From Lutibacter agarilyticus (GTDB lineage Bacteria > Bacteroidota > Bacteroidia > Flavobacteriales > Flavobacteriaceae), in NCBI RefSeq assembly GCF_900188235.1, contig NZ_FZNT01000004.1:372001-436000 (forward strand): DNA of 64,000 nt, in the 5' to 3' direction. Within the stretch, counting starts at the first letter, position 1; every line of letters begins with the position of its first letter. Position numbers and translations under genes: made by a program. This document shows positions 54,404 through 63,375 of this stretch, piece by piece. A model generated the notes under the pieces. The model saw only the letters and a list, made by a program, of their open reading frames with translations. It had not been told where the DNA came from and did not search any database.

Positions 54404-55621
54404 CTAAATAACTTCAGCAACAACAAAAGTGCTTCCTCCAATAAATATTAAATCGTTGTCTGAAACTGCTTTTAATGCATTTTTATATGCTTCATCTACC
54501 GATGTATAAATACTTCCATTTAAATTATATTCAGATGCTTTTTCTTGTAAAACTTCGGCTGGTAATCCGCGTGGTATATTAGGTTTACAAAAGTAATAAA
54601 TTGCATTTTTTGGAAATAAAGGCAAAATTGAATTCAAATCTTTATCATTAACAACTCCTAAAACTAAATGTAAATTATGGTATTTTTCTTCTTTTAGCTG
54701 TTTAAAAACATAATCTAAACCTTCTTTATTATGACCTGTATCGCAAATTGCTTTTGGATTTTGTTGTAAAACTTGCCATCTTCCTAACAAACTGGTATTC
54801 TTCACAACATTTAAAAGTCCGTTTTTAAGGTTTTCTTCAGAAATAACAAACCCTTTTTCTCTTAAAAGATAAACCGCCTGTACCGCTGTTTTTACATTTT
54901 TTAATTGGTAGCTTCCTTTTAAATCCGTTTTGTAATTTTCTGTTACTAATTCTTCAGCTAAATAAATAGGCGCTTTATTTTCTGAAGCTATTTTTTCAAA
55001 AACTGAAAATGTTTCCTGTTGAAATTCCCCTACAACTAAAGGTATATTTTCTTTTATAATCCCCGCTTTTTCAAACGCAATTTCAGGCAAAGTTTCACCT
55101 AAAAACTGTGTATGATCAAATCCTATATTGGTGATTACTGAAACTTCAGGATTTATAATATTGGTAGAGTCTAACCTTCCGCCTAAACCTACTTCAATTA
55201 CAGCAATATCAACTTTATGCTTCGCAAAACAATCAAAAGCCAAGCCTACTGTCATTTCAAAAAAAGAAAGCTTGTGCGTAGCTAAAAATAAGTTATGCTC
55301 TTTAATAAAATTAATTACATCAATTTCTTCAATTGGTTCGCCATTAATTTTAATACGTTCTCTAAAATCTTTTAAATGAGGCGACGTATATAAACCAACC
55401 TTGTACCCTGCTTCTTGTAAAACTGAAGCTAACATATGACTTGTAGAACCTTTTCCGTTGGTTCCTGCCACGTGAATGGTTTTAAACTTTTTTTCAGGAA
55501 AATTTAAATGTTTAGCTAAAGCTAAGGTATTTGTTAAATCCTTTTTAAATGCGGTTTTTCCTTGCCTTTGATACATTGGCAACTGAGAAAACATCCAGTC
55601 CAGTGTTTCTTGATAGTTCAT
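54404..55621 (-). CDS. folC: Bifunctional folylpolyglutamate/dihydrofolate synthase
   Basis: Adds glutamate to dihydropteroate and to reduced folates with ATP, cytosolic. The 405-residue protein has the Mur-ligase-like P-loop VAGTNGKGSTSHML (about 51-64), YTSPHLKDFRERI, IEVGLGGRLDSTN with the omega region and a C-terminal domain with CDTGHNKEGLDYVF. It lies 5 bases after tonB, so it is probably the last gene of the exbB-exbD-tonB transcript. The functional link to TonB is not obvious. From memory, the order recurs in Flavobacteria. Assignment is secure. Confidence 0.95.
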   Translation of the reverse strand: MNYQETLDWMFSQLPMYQRQGKTAFKKDLTNTLALAKHLNFPEKKFKTIHVAGTNGKGSTSHMLASVLQEAGYKVGLYTSPHLKDFRERIKINGEPIEEIDVINFIKEHNLFLATHKLSFFEMTVGLAFDCFAKHKVDIAVIEVGLGGRLDSTNIINPEVSVITNIGFDHTQFLGETLPEIAFEKAGIIKENIPLVVGEFQQETFSVFEKIASENKAPIYLAEELVTENYKTDLKGSYQLKNVKTAVQAVYLLREKGFVISEENLKNGLLNVVKNTSLLGRWQVLQQNPKAICDTGHNKEGLDYVFKQLKEEKYHNLHLVLGVVNDKDLNSILPLFPKNAIYYFCKPNIPRGLPAEVLQEKASEYNLNGSIYTSVDEAYKNALKAVSDNDLIFIGGSTFVVAEVI

Positions 55622-55626
55622 TAAAA

Positions 55627-56517
55627 TTATTGAGATAAAGTAAACCTATATTTAATAGTCCCTATTTGTTTTGAAGGTGCTTTTGTTGGTTGCCAAGTAG
55701 TTTTTAAAGCAGCTTCTTTAGCTTGCGACAATAAACAAGCCGCCGTATTGGTTGAGCCTTTTATACCTGGTGTGGCTTTTATTACCCTTCCTTGTGTATT
55801 AACTTCAATTTCTACAACTACCAAACCTTCTTCATTACAAATATAAGCTGGTTTTGGCCTATTCATAGGTTTTCTATTTCCTAATTGATAATCTCCACCA
55901 CTTCCTGTTCCTCCATTACCATAATAACCACTTGCATTTGGATCACCTGTGATTTTCCCTTTATCTCCGGACTCATTATCATCTCCTTCTCCACCTGTTG
56001 CGGTTCCATCAGCATTATTAATGCCACCCATCATAGCATTTATTTTTTCTCGCTTTGCAGCTTCTTCTGCTTTTTGCTTGGCTATTTCAGCTTGTTTCTC
56101 TTTTTCAATACGTTCTTCTTCTATGCGCTTCTTCTCAGCTAGAGCATCAGTCTTCTTTTTTTCTTCTGCCGCCCTATTAATTGCTATAGATTCTTCTGTT
56201 TCTTGTGTAGCAACTTCTTCTGTTATTTCAGTTTCTTCTTCGGTTACTTCTGGTTCAACTTGCTCAACAACTTCTTCTATAATTTCTTCTTGTTCTTCTT
56301 CAATTATTTCTTCGGAAGCAGCTTTTAGTGGTGCTTCTGGTTGAATATCTCCCATTCCAACTGTTGATGTTCCAAAATTTACCGCAATACCATATTCTTC
56401 CGGAGGATCTAAATAGTTTAATCCAACAAAGAAAATAAGCACCAATAGTAAGCTCATAATAACAGTTGTTATTGCGGCTGATTGTTTCTTATGCTTTGTA
56501 TCTAAAAAATGAGACAT
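55627..56517 (-). CDS. tonB: Energy transducer TonB
   Basis: Couples proton-motive force at ExbB/ExbD to outer-membrane receptors. The 296-residue protein has a cytoplasmic N-terminus and one membrane helix (about 15-36). A long acidic stretch (EEEQEEIIEEVVEQVEPEVT, about 73-92) is followed by a charged Lys/Glu coiled coil (about 120-165), a Gly/Asn linker and the TonB C-terminal domain (YICNEEGLVVVEIEVNTQGR to IKYRFTLSQ). Acidic plus coiled-coil spacers replace the usual Pro-rich region. It follows exbD after 2 bases. It may energise SusC and the receptor at 5873. Confidence 0.9.
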   Translation of the reverse strand: MSHFLDTKHKKQSAAITTVIMSLLLVLIFFVGLNYLDPPEEYGIAVNFGTSTVGMGDIQPEAPLKAASEEIIEEEQEEIIEEVVEQVEPEVTEEETEITEEVATQETEESIAINRAAEEKKKTDALAEKKRIEEERIEKEKQAEIAKQKAEEAAKREKINAMMGGINNADGTATGGEGDDNESGDKGKITGDPNASGYYGNGGTGSGGDYQLGNRKPMNRPKPAYICNEEGLVVVEIEVNTQGRVIKATPGIKGSTNTAACLLSQAKEAALKTTWQPTKAPSKQIGTIKYRFTLSQ

Positions 56518-56519
56518 AC

Positions 56520-56912
56520 TTATTTGGGTCTAACCGCTAAAATTACTTTAAACCGATTACGATTTGCAATATCCATTATTTTTACTGCTTTTTCAATTGG
56601 CACACCTTCTTCTGCTCTTAAAACAATGGTAGGACTATCTTTTCCTGATAACTTTACTAACAAGTCTTGCTCCAAATTAACTTCATTAATCTTTTTATTA
56701 TCAATATAGTAGTCCAATTTTTTAGTAATAGTTACCGAAGTTGATTTTTTATTCTCGGTTTTACCACTTGCTTTCGGTAACAAAATATCTAATGCACTTG
56801 TTGTTACCAAGGTTGAAGTAATCATAAAAAAGATAAGTAATAAAAAAACAATATCCGTCATAGACGACATATTGAAATTTGGATTTATTTTATTTCGACC
56901 TCTAATATCCAT
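56520..56912 (-). CDS. exbD: ExbD/TolR-family biopolymer transporter
   Basis: Proton-channel subunit of the TonB energising complex. The 130-residue protein starts MDIRGRNKINPNFNMSSMTD, with the conserved channel Asp in SMTDIVFLLLIFFMITST (about 17-34), a single membrane helix, and a periplasmic domain ending RNRFKVILAVRPK. It sits 1 base after exbB and 2 bases before tonB, so the three are translated together. TolR is the alternative name within the family. The adjacent TonB favours ExbD. Confidence 0.93.
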   Translation of the reverse strand: MDIRGRNKINPNFNMSSMTDIVFLLLIFFMITSTLVTTSALDILLPKASGKTENKKSTSVTITKKLDYYIDNKKINEVNLEQDLLVKLSGKDSPTIVLRAEEGVPIEKAVKIMDIANRNRFKVILAVRPK

Positions 56913-56913
56913 C

Positions 56914-57606
56914 TTAAATAGGCTCGTTTAATAAATCTAAAAATTCAACCGATTTTGCTTCCATTTCGTAAACAACCTTATTGGTACGCACCACTAAATG
57001 GTTGTATTGTATGTATGAAATAATACCAACAATAAGCCCTGCAACAGTAGTTGTCATTGCAGTATATAAACCGTCAGAAAGCATTTTAATATCAATCTGC
57101 CCACCTGCATTTGCAATTTCGTGAATGGCGACAATCATACCTACAACAGTTCCTAAAAACCCAATCATTGGCGCTGCACCGGCAATAGTTGCTAAAACGG
57201 GTACATTTTTTTCTAATTTATAAATCTCTAAACGTCCGGCATTTTCAATCGCTGTGTTAATATCTTCCAAAGGTTTTCCAATACGTGAAATTCCTTTTTC
57301 AATTAAACGTGCTGCAGGAGAACTAGCTTGCGCACACAACATTTTAGCAGCATCTAATTTCCCATGAGAAACGTGGTCTTTAATTTGATTCATAAAATTA
57401 CTATCTGTTTTTGAAGCGGCTTTTATGGCAAAAAAACGTTCAAAATAAATATATAATGCAACGGCCAATAACACTACTAAAATTGCAATTATTATTTGTC
57501 CGCCTATACCACCATCCATTATTAGCTTATAAATAGACAATGTTTTTTCTTCGGAAATAGTTTCTTCAAGCATGTCACTTGAATCTTGTAAGACTGTTAA
57601 TAGCAT
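56914..57606 (-). CDS. exbB: ExbB/TolQ/MotA-family proton channel protein
   Basis: Inner-membrane proton channel subunit. The 230-residue protein has an N-terminal membrane helix (about 35-55), a cytoplasmic loop, and two C-terminal helices with the family blocks IAGAAPMIGFLGTVVGMIVA (about 140-159) and LYTAMTTTVAGLIVGI (about 182-197). It is the first gene of exbB-exbD-tonB-folC. The upstream gap to nhaD holds a terminator (57671-57706) and about 65 bases in which I see no clear TAnnTTTG box. Confidence 0.93.
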   Translation of the reverse strand: MLLTVLQDSSDMLEETISEEKTLSIYKLIMDGGIGGQIIIAILVVLLAVALYIYFERFFAIKAASKTDSNFMNQIKDHVSHGKLDAAKMLCAQASSPAARLIEKGISRIGKPLEDINTAIENAGRLEIYKLEKNVPVLATIAGAAPMIGFLGTVVGMIVAIHEIANAGGQIDIKMLSDGLYTAMTTTVAGLIVGIISYIQYNHLVVRTNKVVYEMEAKSVEFLDLLNEPI

Positions 57607-57670
57607 ACTAAATTTTTAATTTAATTTTAAAACGAAAATACTGATTGAAAATTGTAATTAATAATTTTAA

Positions 57671-57706
57671 ATAAAAAAAACCAAGAAATAATTCTTGGTT
57701 TTTTTA
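57671..57706 (-). terminator. Terminator of nhaD
   Basis: Stem AAAAACCAAGAA / TTCTTGGTTTTT (57676-57687 with 57692-57703), 4-base loop, flanked by A and T runs on both sides. It sits 7 bases after the nhaD stop on the minus strand. Confidence 0.8.
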
Positions 57707-57712
57707 TTTGTT

Positions 57713-59080
57713 TTATAAGATAGCCCGCATTCCCATAAATGCAATGGAACCAACTACAAAGCCAATTGCTGCTAGCCAACTAATTTTTTTGAAGTACCAG
57801 AAAAAATCAATTTTTTCCATTCCCATTGCAACAACTCCAGCTGCAGAACCAATAATTAACATACTACCTCCTGTACCTGCTGCAAAAGCAACAAAATGCC
57901 ATAACGGACTATCAACTGGTTCTTGAAACATACCCATACTTGCTGCTACTAAAGGTACATTATCTACAATTGCAGATCCAACACCTAATAACATTACAAC
58001 AACATCAGTATTAGGAATAATTGTTTTTAAGGACTCAGCACCTAAAAATAACATTCCTAAAGATTCTAAAGCTGCTACTGCCATTAAAATTCCGAAGAAA
58101 AATAAGACACTTGGCATTTCAATTTTCCCCAAAGATTTATGAACAGGGCTATGAAAACCTTCTGAATCATCTCCATCAGTATCAACTACATGTGAAATAT
58201 TGAACTGAGACCTACTGTAAATTTCAGCAAAAACACCAACTACAGATAAAGACAACATCATACCTACATAAGGAGGTAAATGTGTAACGGTTTTAAAAAT
58301 TGGAACAAACATAATTGCACCTAAACCTAAATAAAGCATTATTGGTCCGTATTTATTTGTAGTTTTATCTTCTTTAACAATTATTGTATCTATTTCACCT
58401 TGAAATGGTTTCATAAATGAAGCAATAAATGTAGGTACTACCATACATAAAAGTGCTGGTATTACTAAATACTCTATTAATTTAGCGGTGGTTACTTTTT
58501 TACCAATCCAAAGCATTGTTGTTGTAACATCACCTATTGGAGACCAAGCACCACCTGCGTTTGCAGCAATTATAATTAAACCTGCAAACCATAAACGTGT
58601 GTTTTTATCGTCAATAATTTTTTGCAGAATTGTAATTAAAACAATGGTAGCTGTTAAATTATCAATAATTGCAGAAAGTATAAAAGCTAAAGCTGTAAAA
58701 ATCCATAATAATTTCTTTTTGTTCTTAGTTACAATGTAGTTTTTAAACGTTGCAAAACCGTCAAAGTAATCTATAATCTCAACAATTGTCATTGCTCCCA
58801 ACAAGAAAAATAAGATCTCTGCTGTTTTTCCTAAATGATGTAATAACGTTTCTTCTAATAGGTGATGTTTTTCTTCACTAGAAAAACTCGAGAATCCTTC
58901 AATTAATTTATGTGCTCCAGAATCAAACCAGTTCGGAAAACTATCAATTCCAAAGGCAACTAATGCCCATAAAATAGCCATCATAGCTAAAGCTGGAATT
59001 AATTTATCTAGTTTTAAATTATGCTCTAAAGCAATTGCTAAATATCCAACTATGAATATTAGTATGATCAGTGTTTCCAT
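57713..59080 (-). CDS. nhaD: Sodium:proton antiporter NhaD
   Basis: Na+/H+ antiporter of the NhaD/ArsB superfamily, inner membrane, for salt and pH homeostasis. The 455-residue protein has about 12 hydrophobic segments, with FILSAIIDNLTATIVLITIL (about 136-155), ANAGGAWSPIGDVTTTMLWI (about 173-192) and a C-terminal SAIVDNVPLVAASMGMF plus GTGGSMLIIGSAAGVVAMG. These match the family's repeated Asp-Asn core. Its presence fits a marine or salt-adapted host. A -7 box lies at 59124-59117. Monocistronic with its own terminator. Confidence 0.92.
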   Translation of the reverse strand: METLIILIFIVGYLAIALEHNLKLDKLIPALAMMAILWALVAFGIDSFPNWFDSGAHKLIEGFSSFSSEEKHHLLEETLLHHLGKTAEILFFLLGAMTIVEIIDYFDGFATFKNYIVTKNKKKLLWIFTALAFILSAIIDNLTATIVLITILQKIIDDKNTRLWFAGLIIIAANAGGAWSPIGDVTTTMLWIGKKVTTAKLIEYLVIPALLCMVVPTFIASFMKPFQGEIDTIIVKEDKTTNKYGPIMLYLGLGAIMFVPIFKTVTHLPPYVGMMLSLSVVGVFAEIYSRSQFNISHVVDTDGDDSEGFHSPVHKSLGKIEMPSVLFFFGILMAVAALESLGMLFLGAESLKTIIPNTDVVVMLLGVGSAIVDNVPLVAASMGMFQEPVDSPLWHFVAFAAGTGGSMLIIGSAAGVVAMGMEKIDFFWYFKKISWLAAIGFVVGSIAFMGMRAIL

Positions 59081-59116
59081 TAAATATTAAATTATTGTTA
59101 TTGTAAAAATTATTTC

Positions 59117-59124
59117 CAAAGCTA
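59117..59124 (-). promoter_or_regulatory. Putative nhaD -7 box
   Basis: TAGCTTTG on the minus strand is a perfect TAnnTTTG match, located 37 bases before the nhaD ATG and just after the anmK stop. No strong -33 box. Confidence 0.4.
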
Positions 59125-59140
59125 ATAAAAATAATAAAAC

Positions 59141-60214
59141 CTACTCTGAAATATTAAATATTTTACCAGAACTGTGATCTTTTGCTGCTCCTGTTACGCT
59201 ACTTAAACAATTCACCTGATTTTCAGACCTTAAAACACCTAATAAAGCAAAAATCAAAGCTTCTTTATTATCAATAATTTCTTCCGAAGGAATAATAATA
59301 GTACAATTGGTTGCTTTTTTTAATTCACTTATTAAAAAAACATTAAAAGCACCACCTCCTGTTGTTAATACTTTTGAACTATTTGAATTATTTAAGCTAT
59401 TCGATATTTGTATTACACTATGGGCAATAAATGTTCTTAAAATATCAGCTATATTTAAATGATACTTTTGAATTATTGGAAATATAGTTGTTGTTACAAA
59501 TTCAAATCCTAATGATTTTGGAATAGACGCTCTATAAAATGGCAAATTATTTAATTCTTCAAGTAAGTTTTCATTTATTTTTCCTGAACGTGCTATGTCG
59601 CCATTGTTATCAAAATCGAAGCCTAATTGTTTTACATAATGGTTCATTACAATATTTACTGGGCAAATATCAAATGCAATTCTTTCTTTATTTTTTTCGA
59701 ATGAAATATTTGCAAAGCCACCTAAATTTAAACAATATTCATAATCTGAAAACAATAATTGATCGCCAATAGGAACTAACGGAGCTCCTTGCCCTCCTAA
59801 ATTAACATCTTGCGTTCTAAAATCGCAAATAACTTTTAAACCCGTTGTATCTCTTAAAGTTTCACCATCTCCAATTTGCAATGTATAGCCCTCATTAGGC
59901 TTATGAAAAATAGTATGCCCGTGAGATGCTATAAAATCAATTGCTGATATATGATTTTTTTCAACAAAAGTATTCACAACTTCGCCTAAATAATTTCCAT
60001 AAGAAATATCTAGTTTTTCAATTTCTTCTTTTGAAGCAGAAAATGCATTTCGCAAATTATTTTCCCATACTGTTGAATAAGGAATGGTTTCAGCTTGTAT
60101 TAATTTGAAATCATATTTACCTTCTTTTTTAAAAATTCGAACAAAAATAATATCTACCCCATCTAAAGACGTTCCTGACATTAGTCCAATAACATTCCAA
60201 CATTTTATATCCAT
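59141..60214 (-). CDS. anmK: Anhydro-N-acetylmuramic acid kinase
   Basis: Phosphorylates and opens 1,6-anhydro-MurNAc during cell-wall recycling, cytosolic. The 357-residue protein has GLMSGTSLDGVD (about 10-21), ASHGHTIFHKP (about 95-105), the GDGETLRDTTGL and LGGQGAPLVPIGD blocks, DICPVNIVMN, and LTTGGGAFNVFLI near the C-terminus. All ASKHA-fold phosphate motifs are present and the length is typical. It is upstream of nhaD, in the same direction, and divergent from the acyl-CoA dehydrogenase gene. Assignment is strong. Confidence 0.94.
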   Translation of the reverse strand: MDIKCWNVIGLMSGTSLDGVDIIFVRIFKKEGKYDFKLIQAETIPYSTVWENNLRNAFSASKEEIEKLDISYGNYLGEVVNTFVEKNHISAIDFIASHGHTIFHKPNEGYTLQIGDGETLRDTTGLKVICDFRTQDVNLGGQGAPLVPIGDQLLFSDYEYCLNLGGFANISFEKNKERIAFDICPVNIVMNHYVKQLGFDFDNNGDIARSGKINENLLEELNNLPFYRASIPKSLGFEFVTTTIFPIIQKYHLNIADILRTFIAHSVIQISNSLNNSNSSKVLTTGGGAFNVFLISELKKATNCTIIIPSEEIIDNKEALIFALLGVLRSENQVNCLSSVTGAAKDHSSGKIFNISE

Positions 60215-60322
60215 TTCATATTTATTTACGTTTTCTTACAGTTTACATATTTAATAAAATTTTATTGAAAAAAGACTTATATTTACTATATCTTAAACTT
60301 TTATTTATAACTACTACTAATT

Positions 60323-61465
60323 ATGGATTTTAATTTAACCGAAGAACAACTAATGATTCGCGATGCCGCACGCGATTTTGCACAAACTGAGTTATTACCT
60401 GGAGTAATTGAACGAGACGAAAAACAACAATTCCCTGCTGAACAAATAAAAAAAATGGGAGAGCTTGGTTTTTTAGGAATGATGGTAGATCCACAATATG
60501 GTGGTAGCGGATTAGATACCGTATCTTATGTGCTAGCGATGGAAGAAATTTCAAAAATTGACGCCTCAGCCTCAGTTGTTATGTCGGTAAACAATTCACT
60601 TGTATGTTGGGGTTTAGAAAAATATGGTAGCGAAGCCCAAAAACAAAAATATTTAGTGCCATTGGCCAAAGGCGAAATTATTGGTGCCTTTTGTTTGAGT
60701 GAGCCTGAAGCAGGTTCAGATGCTACTTCTCAAAAAACAACTGCCATTGATAAAGGTGATTATTATTTGGTAAACGGTACAAAAAACTGGATTACCAATG
60801 GTAACAATGCAAGTGTATATTTGGTAATTGCACAAACCGATGTTGAAAAAGGACACAAAGGTATAAATGCCTTAATTCTTGAAAAAGGAATGGAAGGTTT
60901 TGAAATTGGTTCCAAAGAAAATAAATTAGGTATTAGAGGTTCAGACACGCACTCTTTAATGTTTACCGATGTGAAAGTACCCAAAGAAAATAGAATTGGA
61001 GAAGATGGTTTTGGGTTTAAATTTGCAATGAAAACTTTAGCCGGTGGAAGAATTGGAATTGCTTCACAAGCTTTAGGAATTGCTTCGGGAGCTTATGAAC
61101 TGGCTTTAAAATATTCTAAAGAACGTAAAGCTTTTGGAAAAGAAATTAGTAAACACCAAGCAATTGCCTTTAAATTAGCCGATATGGCAACTCAAATTGA
61201 AGCGGCTCGTATGCTGTGTATGAAAGCTGCTTGGGAAAAAGATCAACATTTAAATTACGATTTAAGTGGCGCTATGGCAAAACTGTATGCTGCAGATATG
61301 GCCATGAATGTTACTGTTGAAGCTGTTCAAATTCATGGTGGTTATGGCTTTGTAAAAGAATACCACGTAGAACGTTTAATGCGTGACGCAAAAATTACAC
61401 AGATTTATGAAGGTACTTCTGAAATTCAGAAAATTGTAATTTCAAGAAGTATTTTAAGCGATTAA
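60323..61465 (+). CDS. Acyl-CoA dehydrogenase
   Basis: FAD enzyme of fatty-acid or branched-chain acyl-CoA oxidation. The 380-residue protein shows CLSEPEAGSDATSQKTTA (about 132-149), NGTKNWITNG (about 154-163), KERKAFGKEISKHQAIAFKL, VQIHGGYGFVKEYHVERLMR and the C-terminal DAKITQIYEGTSEIQ with the catalytic Glu in YEGTSE. This spacing fits the short- or branched-chain type. Single gene. The structured repeat at 61477 follows its stop. Substrate chain length cannot be read. Confidence 0.93.
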   Translation: MDFNLTEEQLMIRDAARDFAQTELLPGVIERDEKQQFPAEQIKKMGELGFLGMMVDPQYGGSGLDTVSYVLAMEEISKIDASASVVMSVNNSLVCWGLEKYGSEAQKQKYLVPLAKGEIIGAFCLSEPEAGSDATSQKTTAIDKGDYYLVNGTKNWITNGNNASVYLVIAQTDVEKGHKGINALILEKGMEGFEIGSKENKLGIRGSDTHSLMFTDVKVPKENRIGEDGFGFKFAMKTLAGGRIGIASQALGIASGAYELALKYSKERKAFGKEISKHQAIAFKLADMATQIEAARMLCMKAAWEKDQHLNYDLSGAMAKLYAADMAMNVTVEAVQIHGGYGFVKEYHVERLMRDAKITQIYEGTSEIQKIVISRSILSD

Positions 61466-61476
61466 ATAATTTTATT

Positions 61477-61565
61477 GGGCGTGCCGGCAATAAAAATTGC
61501 CGTCGCGTCTTCCGCTATATCTTTTGCTAAAAAAAGCAAAAGGATGCCGCTTCAACCGCTCACGC
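61477..61565 (+). repeat. Structured intergenic repeat (copy B)
   Basis: An outer stem GCGTG (61479-61483) / CACGC (61561-61565) encloses two hairpins: GGCAAT-AAAA-ATTGCC (61486-61501) and CTTTTGCT-AAAAAA-AGCAAAAG (61521-61542). Unpaired conserved blocks are TTCCGCTATATCTTTT and GGATGCCGCTTCAACCGC. The result is a three-way-junction shape. The 5' half is shared with copy A at 1-65. It is non-coding and fills the gap between the acyl-CoA dehydrogenase stop and the umuD stop. Confidence 0.65.
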
Positions 61566-61566
61566 A

Positions 61567-62016
61567 TTACACCTTTTTAATCACATAGGTAACTATACCC
61601 CAAACTATCAATTCGTTTTCTTCAGTTACTTTTATAGGTTTAAAAGCCTTATTTTCTGGCATTAAAAAAACTTGTTCTTTTTCAATTTTTAGTCTTTTTA
61701 TGGTAAATTCACCATCAATCATGCATACAGCAATTTTACCATTTCTGGTTTCTATACTTCTGTCAATCACCAATAAATCACCATCTTCAATATTGGCATC
61801 AATCATCGAATTTCCACGAACGCGCGCATAAAAAGTGGCATTTTCGTTTTTAATTAACTCTTTATCTAAACTTATTCTAACTTCCTTAAAGTCTTCCGCA
61901 GGAGAAGGAAAACCCGCTGCAATATCTTGATTAACAATTGGTCTTTCAATTGTATGTGAAGTTTCAGGAATGCAAATTGTTATATTTTTAAAATCTTTTA
62001 GTTTCTTCAATTGCAT
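61567..62016 (-). CDS. umuD: UmuD-like LexA-family autoprotease
   Basis: Self-cleaving partner of a translesion polymerase. The 149-residue protein has the cleavage site Ala34-Gly35 ([12 protein letters not shown]), the serine nucleophile Ser70 in RGNSM and the general base Lys107 in GEFTIKRL, with the same 37-residue spacing as in E. coli UmuD. No DNA-binding domain precedes it, so it is UmuD rather than LexA. It lies downstream of umuC and overlaps its 3' end by 10 bases, the reverse of the E. coli order. Its stop abuts the structured repeat. Confidence 0.92.
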   Translation of the reverse strand: MQLKKLKDFKNITICIPETSHTIERPIVNQDIAAGFPSPAEDFKEVRISLDKELIKNENATFYARVRGNSMIDANIEDGDLLVIDRSIETRNGKIAVCMIDGEFTIKRLKIEKEQVFLMPENKAFKPIKVTEENELIVWGIVTYVIKKV

Positions 62017-63260
62017 TTTATTTCAATTATTTCATTAATTGCGGTGGTATATCTGGGCGATAAATATTCTTGCTTCATTTTCCACGTTTTATCTAAATCT
62101 TGATTTGCAATTTTAATTTTAGGACTTCTGTATTTTAAATTTACCGTATCTATTACTTTCATAATAGATTTATGCTTTGGATTTTCATCATTAAACAACG
62201 AAAACTGGTGGTCTTTTTCTGGCTTAATTCCCATAACAATTACACCTGCTTTTTTATAATTAAAGCCTTTTTTATACAATTGTGTAATTCCTTTAATTGC
62301 AAAGTTACAAATTGTAATACTTGAATTTGTGGCATAAGGTAAATGCACCACTATACCTACATTTCTTTTTACATCTGAATAACTACTTGTTCTTAAAAAC
62401 ACATATAAATAGCTACATTCAGAACGTTGCCTTCTTAATTTTTCAGCACAAGAATTTGCAAACGTAGCAATGCGTTCTTTTATGGGCTCAAACTCTTTTA
62501 TTGCTTTTTCAAAAGTTCGGGTAGTGGCAATATTTTGTTTATCCTTAACTGCTTCAAATCCAATAACAGCTTTACCTGATAAATCTTGTTTTAAACGTAA
62601 ACCTACAACTGAAAATTGTTTTCGCACATAAGCATCGGGTAACTTTGTAAACTCGTAAGCTGTGTTAACTTGTCTGCTTTTTAACTTTTCTGAAATACGC
62701 CGCCCAATTCCCCAAACATTTTCAACTTTGGTCCACTTTAAAGCTTTAATTTGCTGTTCTTCTGTTGAAATAACATAAACTCCTTTTGTTTGAACAGTAT
62801 ATTTTTTGGCGATTTTATTGGCTACTTTTGATAGTGATTTTGTGGGTGCAACACCAATACTTACCGGAATTCCAACCCATTTTTCAATGGTGGTTTTTAT
62901 ATGAAGAACATAGGCATTTAATTCTTCTTCTTTAATACCATCTAATTTAAAAAAAGCTTCGTCAATAGAGTACACTTCAATAGCTGGTGTAAATTCTGAT
63001 AATACATTCATAACTCTTGTACTTAAATCGCCATACAAAGAATAGTTAGAAGAAAATACGTGAATCTTATGATCTGCAAATACTTTTTCATATTTAAAAG
63101 CTTCGGCTCCCATTGGCACAAATTGCTTAGCTTCACTACTTCTCGCAATTACGCAACCGTCATTATTAGATAAAACCACAATTGGTTTACCTATTAAATT
63201 GGGTCTAAAAATACGCTCGCATGAAGCATAAAAACTATTACAATCTAAAATTGCATACAT
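62007..63260 (-). CDS. umuC: Y-family DNA polymerase UmuC-like
   Basis: Catalytic subunit of an error-prone translesion polymerase, part of the DNA-damage response. From ATG at 63260 the protein has 417 residues: [15 protein letters not shown] with the first catalytic Asp (about 5), VYSIDEAF with Asp-Glu (about 100), the helix-hairpin-helix region [13 protein letters not shown], a little-finger domain and a C-terminal UmuC-type tail. A GTG codon three bases upstream is a possible start. A palindrome overlapping the likely promoter lies at 63271-63288. First gene of umuC-umuD. Confidence 0.93.
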   Translation of the reverse strand: MYAILDCNSFYASCERIFRPNLIGKPIVVLSNNDGCVIARSSEAKQFVPMGAEAFKYEKVFADHKIHVFSSNYSLYGDLSTRVMNVLSEFTPAIEVYSIDEAFFKLDGIKEEELNAYVLHIKTTIEKWVGIPVSIGVAPTKSLSKVANKIAKKYTVQTKGVYVISTEEQQIKALKWTKVENVWGIGRRISEKLKSRQVNTAYEFTKLPDAYVRKQFSVVGLRLKQDLSGKAVIGFEAVKDKQNIATTRTFEKAIKEFEPIKERIATFANSCAEKLRRQRSECSYLYVFLRTSSYSDVKRNVGIVVHLPYATNSSITICNFAIKGITQLYKKGFNYKKAGVIVMGIKPEKDHQFSLFNDENPKHKSIMKVIDTVNLKYRSPKIKIANQDLDKTWKMKQEYLSPRYTTAINEIIEIKCN

Positions 63261-63270
63261 CACTTTTAAA

Positions 63271-63288
63271 TTTCTACAAAATTAGAAA
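63271..63288 (-). promoter_or_regulatory. Palindromic operator candidate over the umuC promoter
   Basis: TTTCTACAAAATTAGAAA is an inverted repeat (TTTCTA, 6 bases, TAGAAA). On the minus strand its core contains TAATTTTG (63284-63277), a perfect -7 box, 17 bases before the umuC start. A LexA-type or other damage-response repressor could bind here. The binding protein is not known. Confidence 0.45.
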
Positions 63289-63345
63289 GAAAATGCATAG
63301 TAAATAAAAAAATACAAATATAATTAATGAATGAATGTTTATTTA

Positions 63346-63353
63346 TATATTTG
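63346..63353 (+). promoter_or_regulatory. Putative -7 box for the TetR-type gene
   Basis: TATATTTG is a perfect TAnnTTTG match, 22 bases before the ATG at 63376. The preceding ATGAATGAATGTTTATTTA resembles TetR-family operator sequences only loosely. Autoregulation is possible. Confidence 0.4.
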
Positions 63354-63375
63354 CACAGCAATTTTAATAAAAAAT

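Noticed and set aside
55949-56344. 131-residue Ser/Ile-rich frame antisense to tonB
   Set aside because: It is the reverse image of the Glu/Lys-rich coiled-coil codons (GAA/AAA). No start signal or family.
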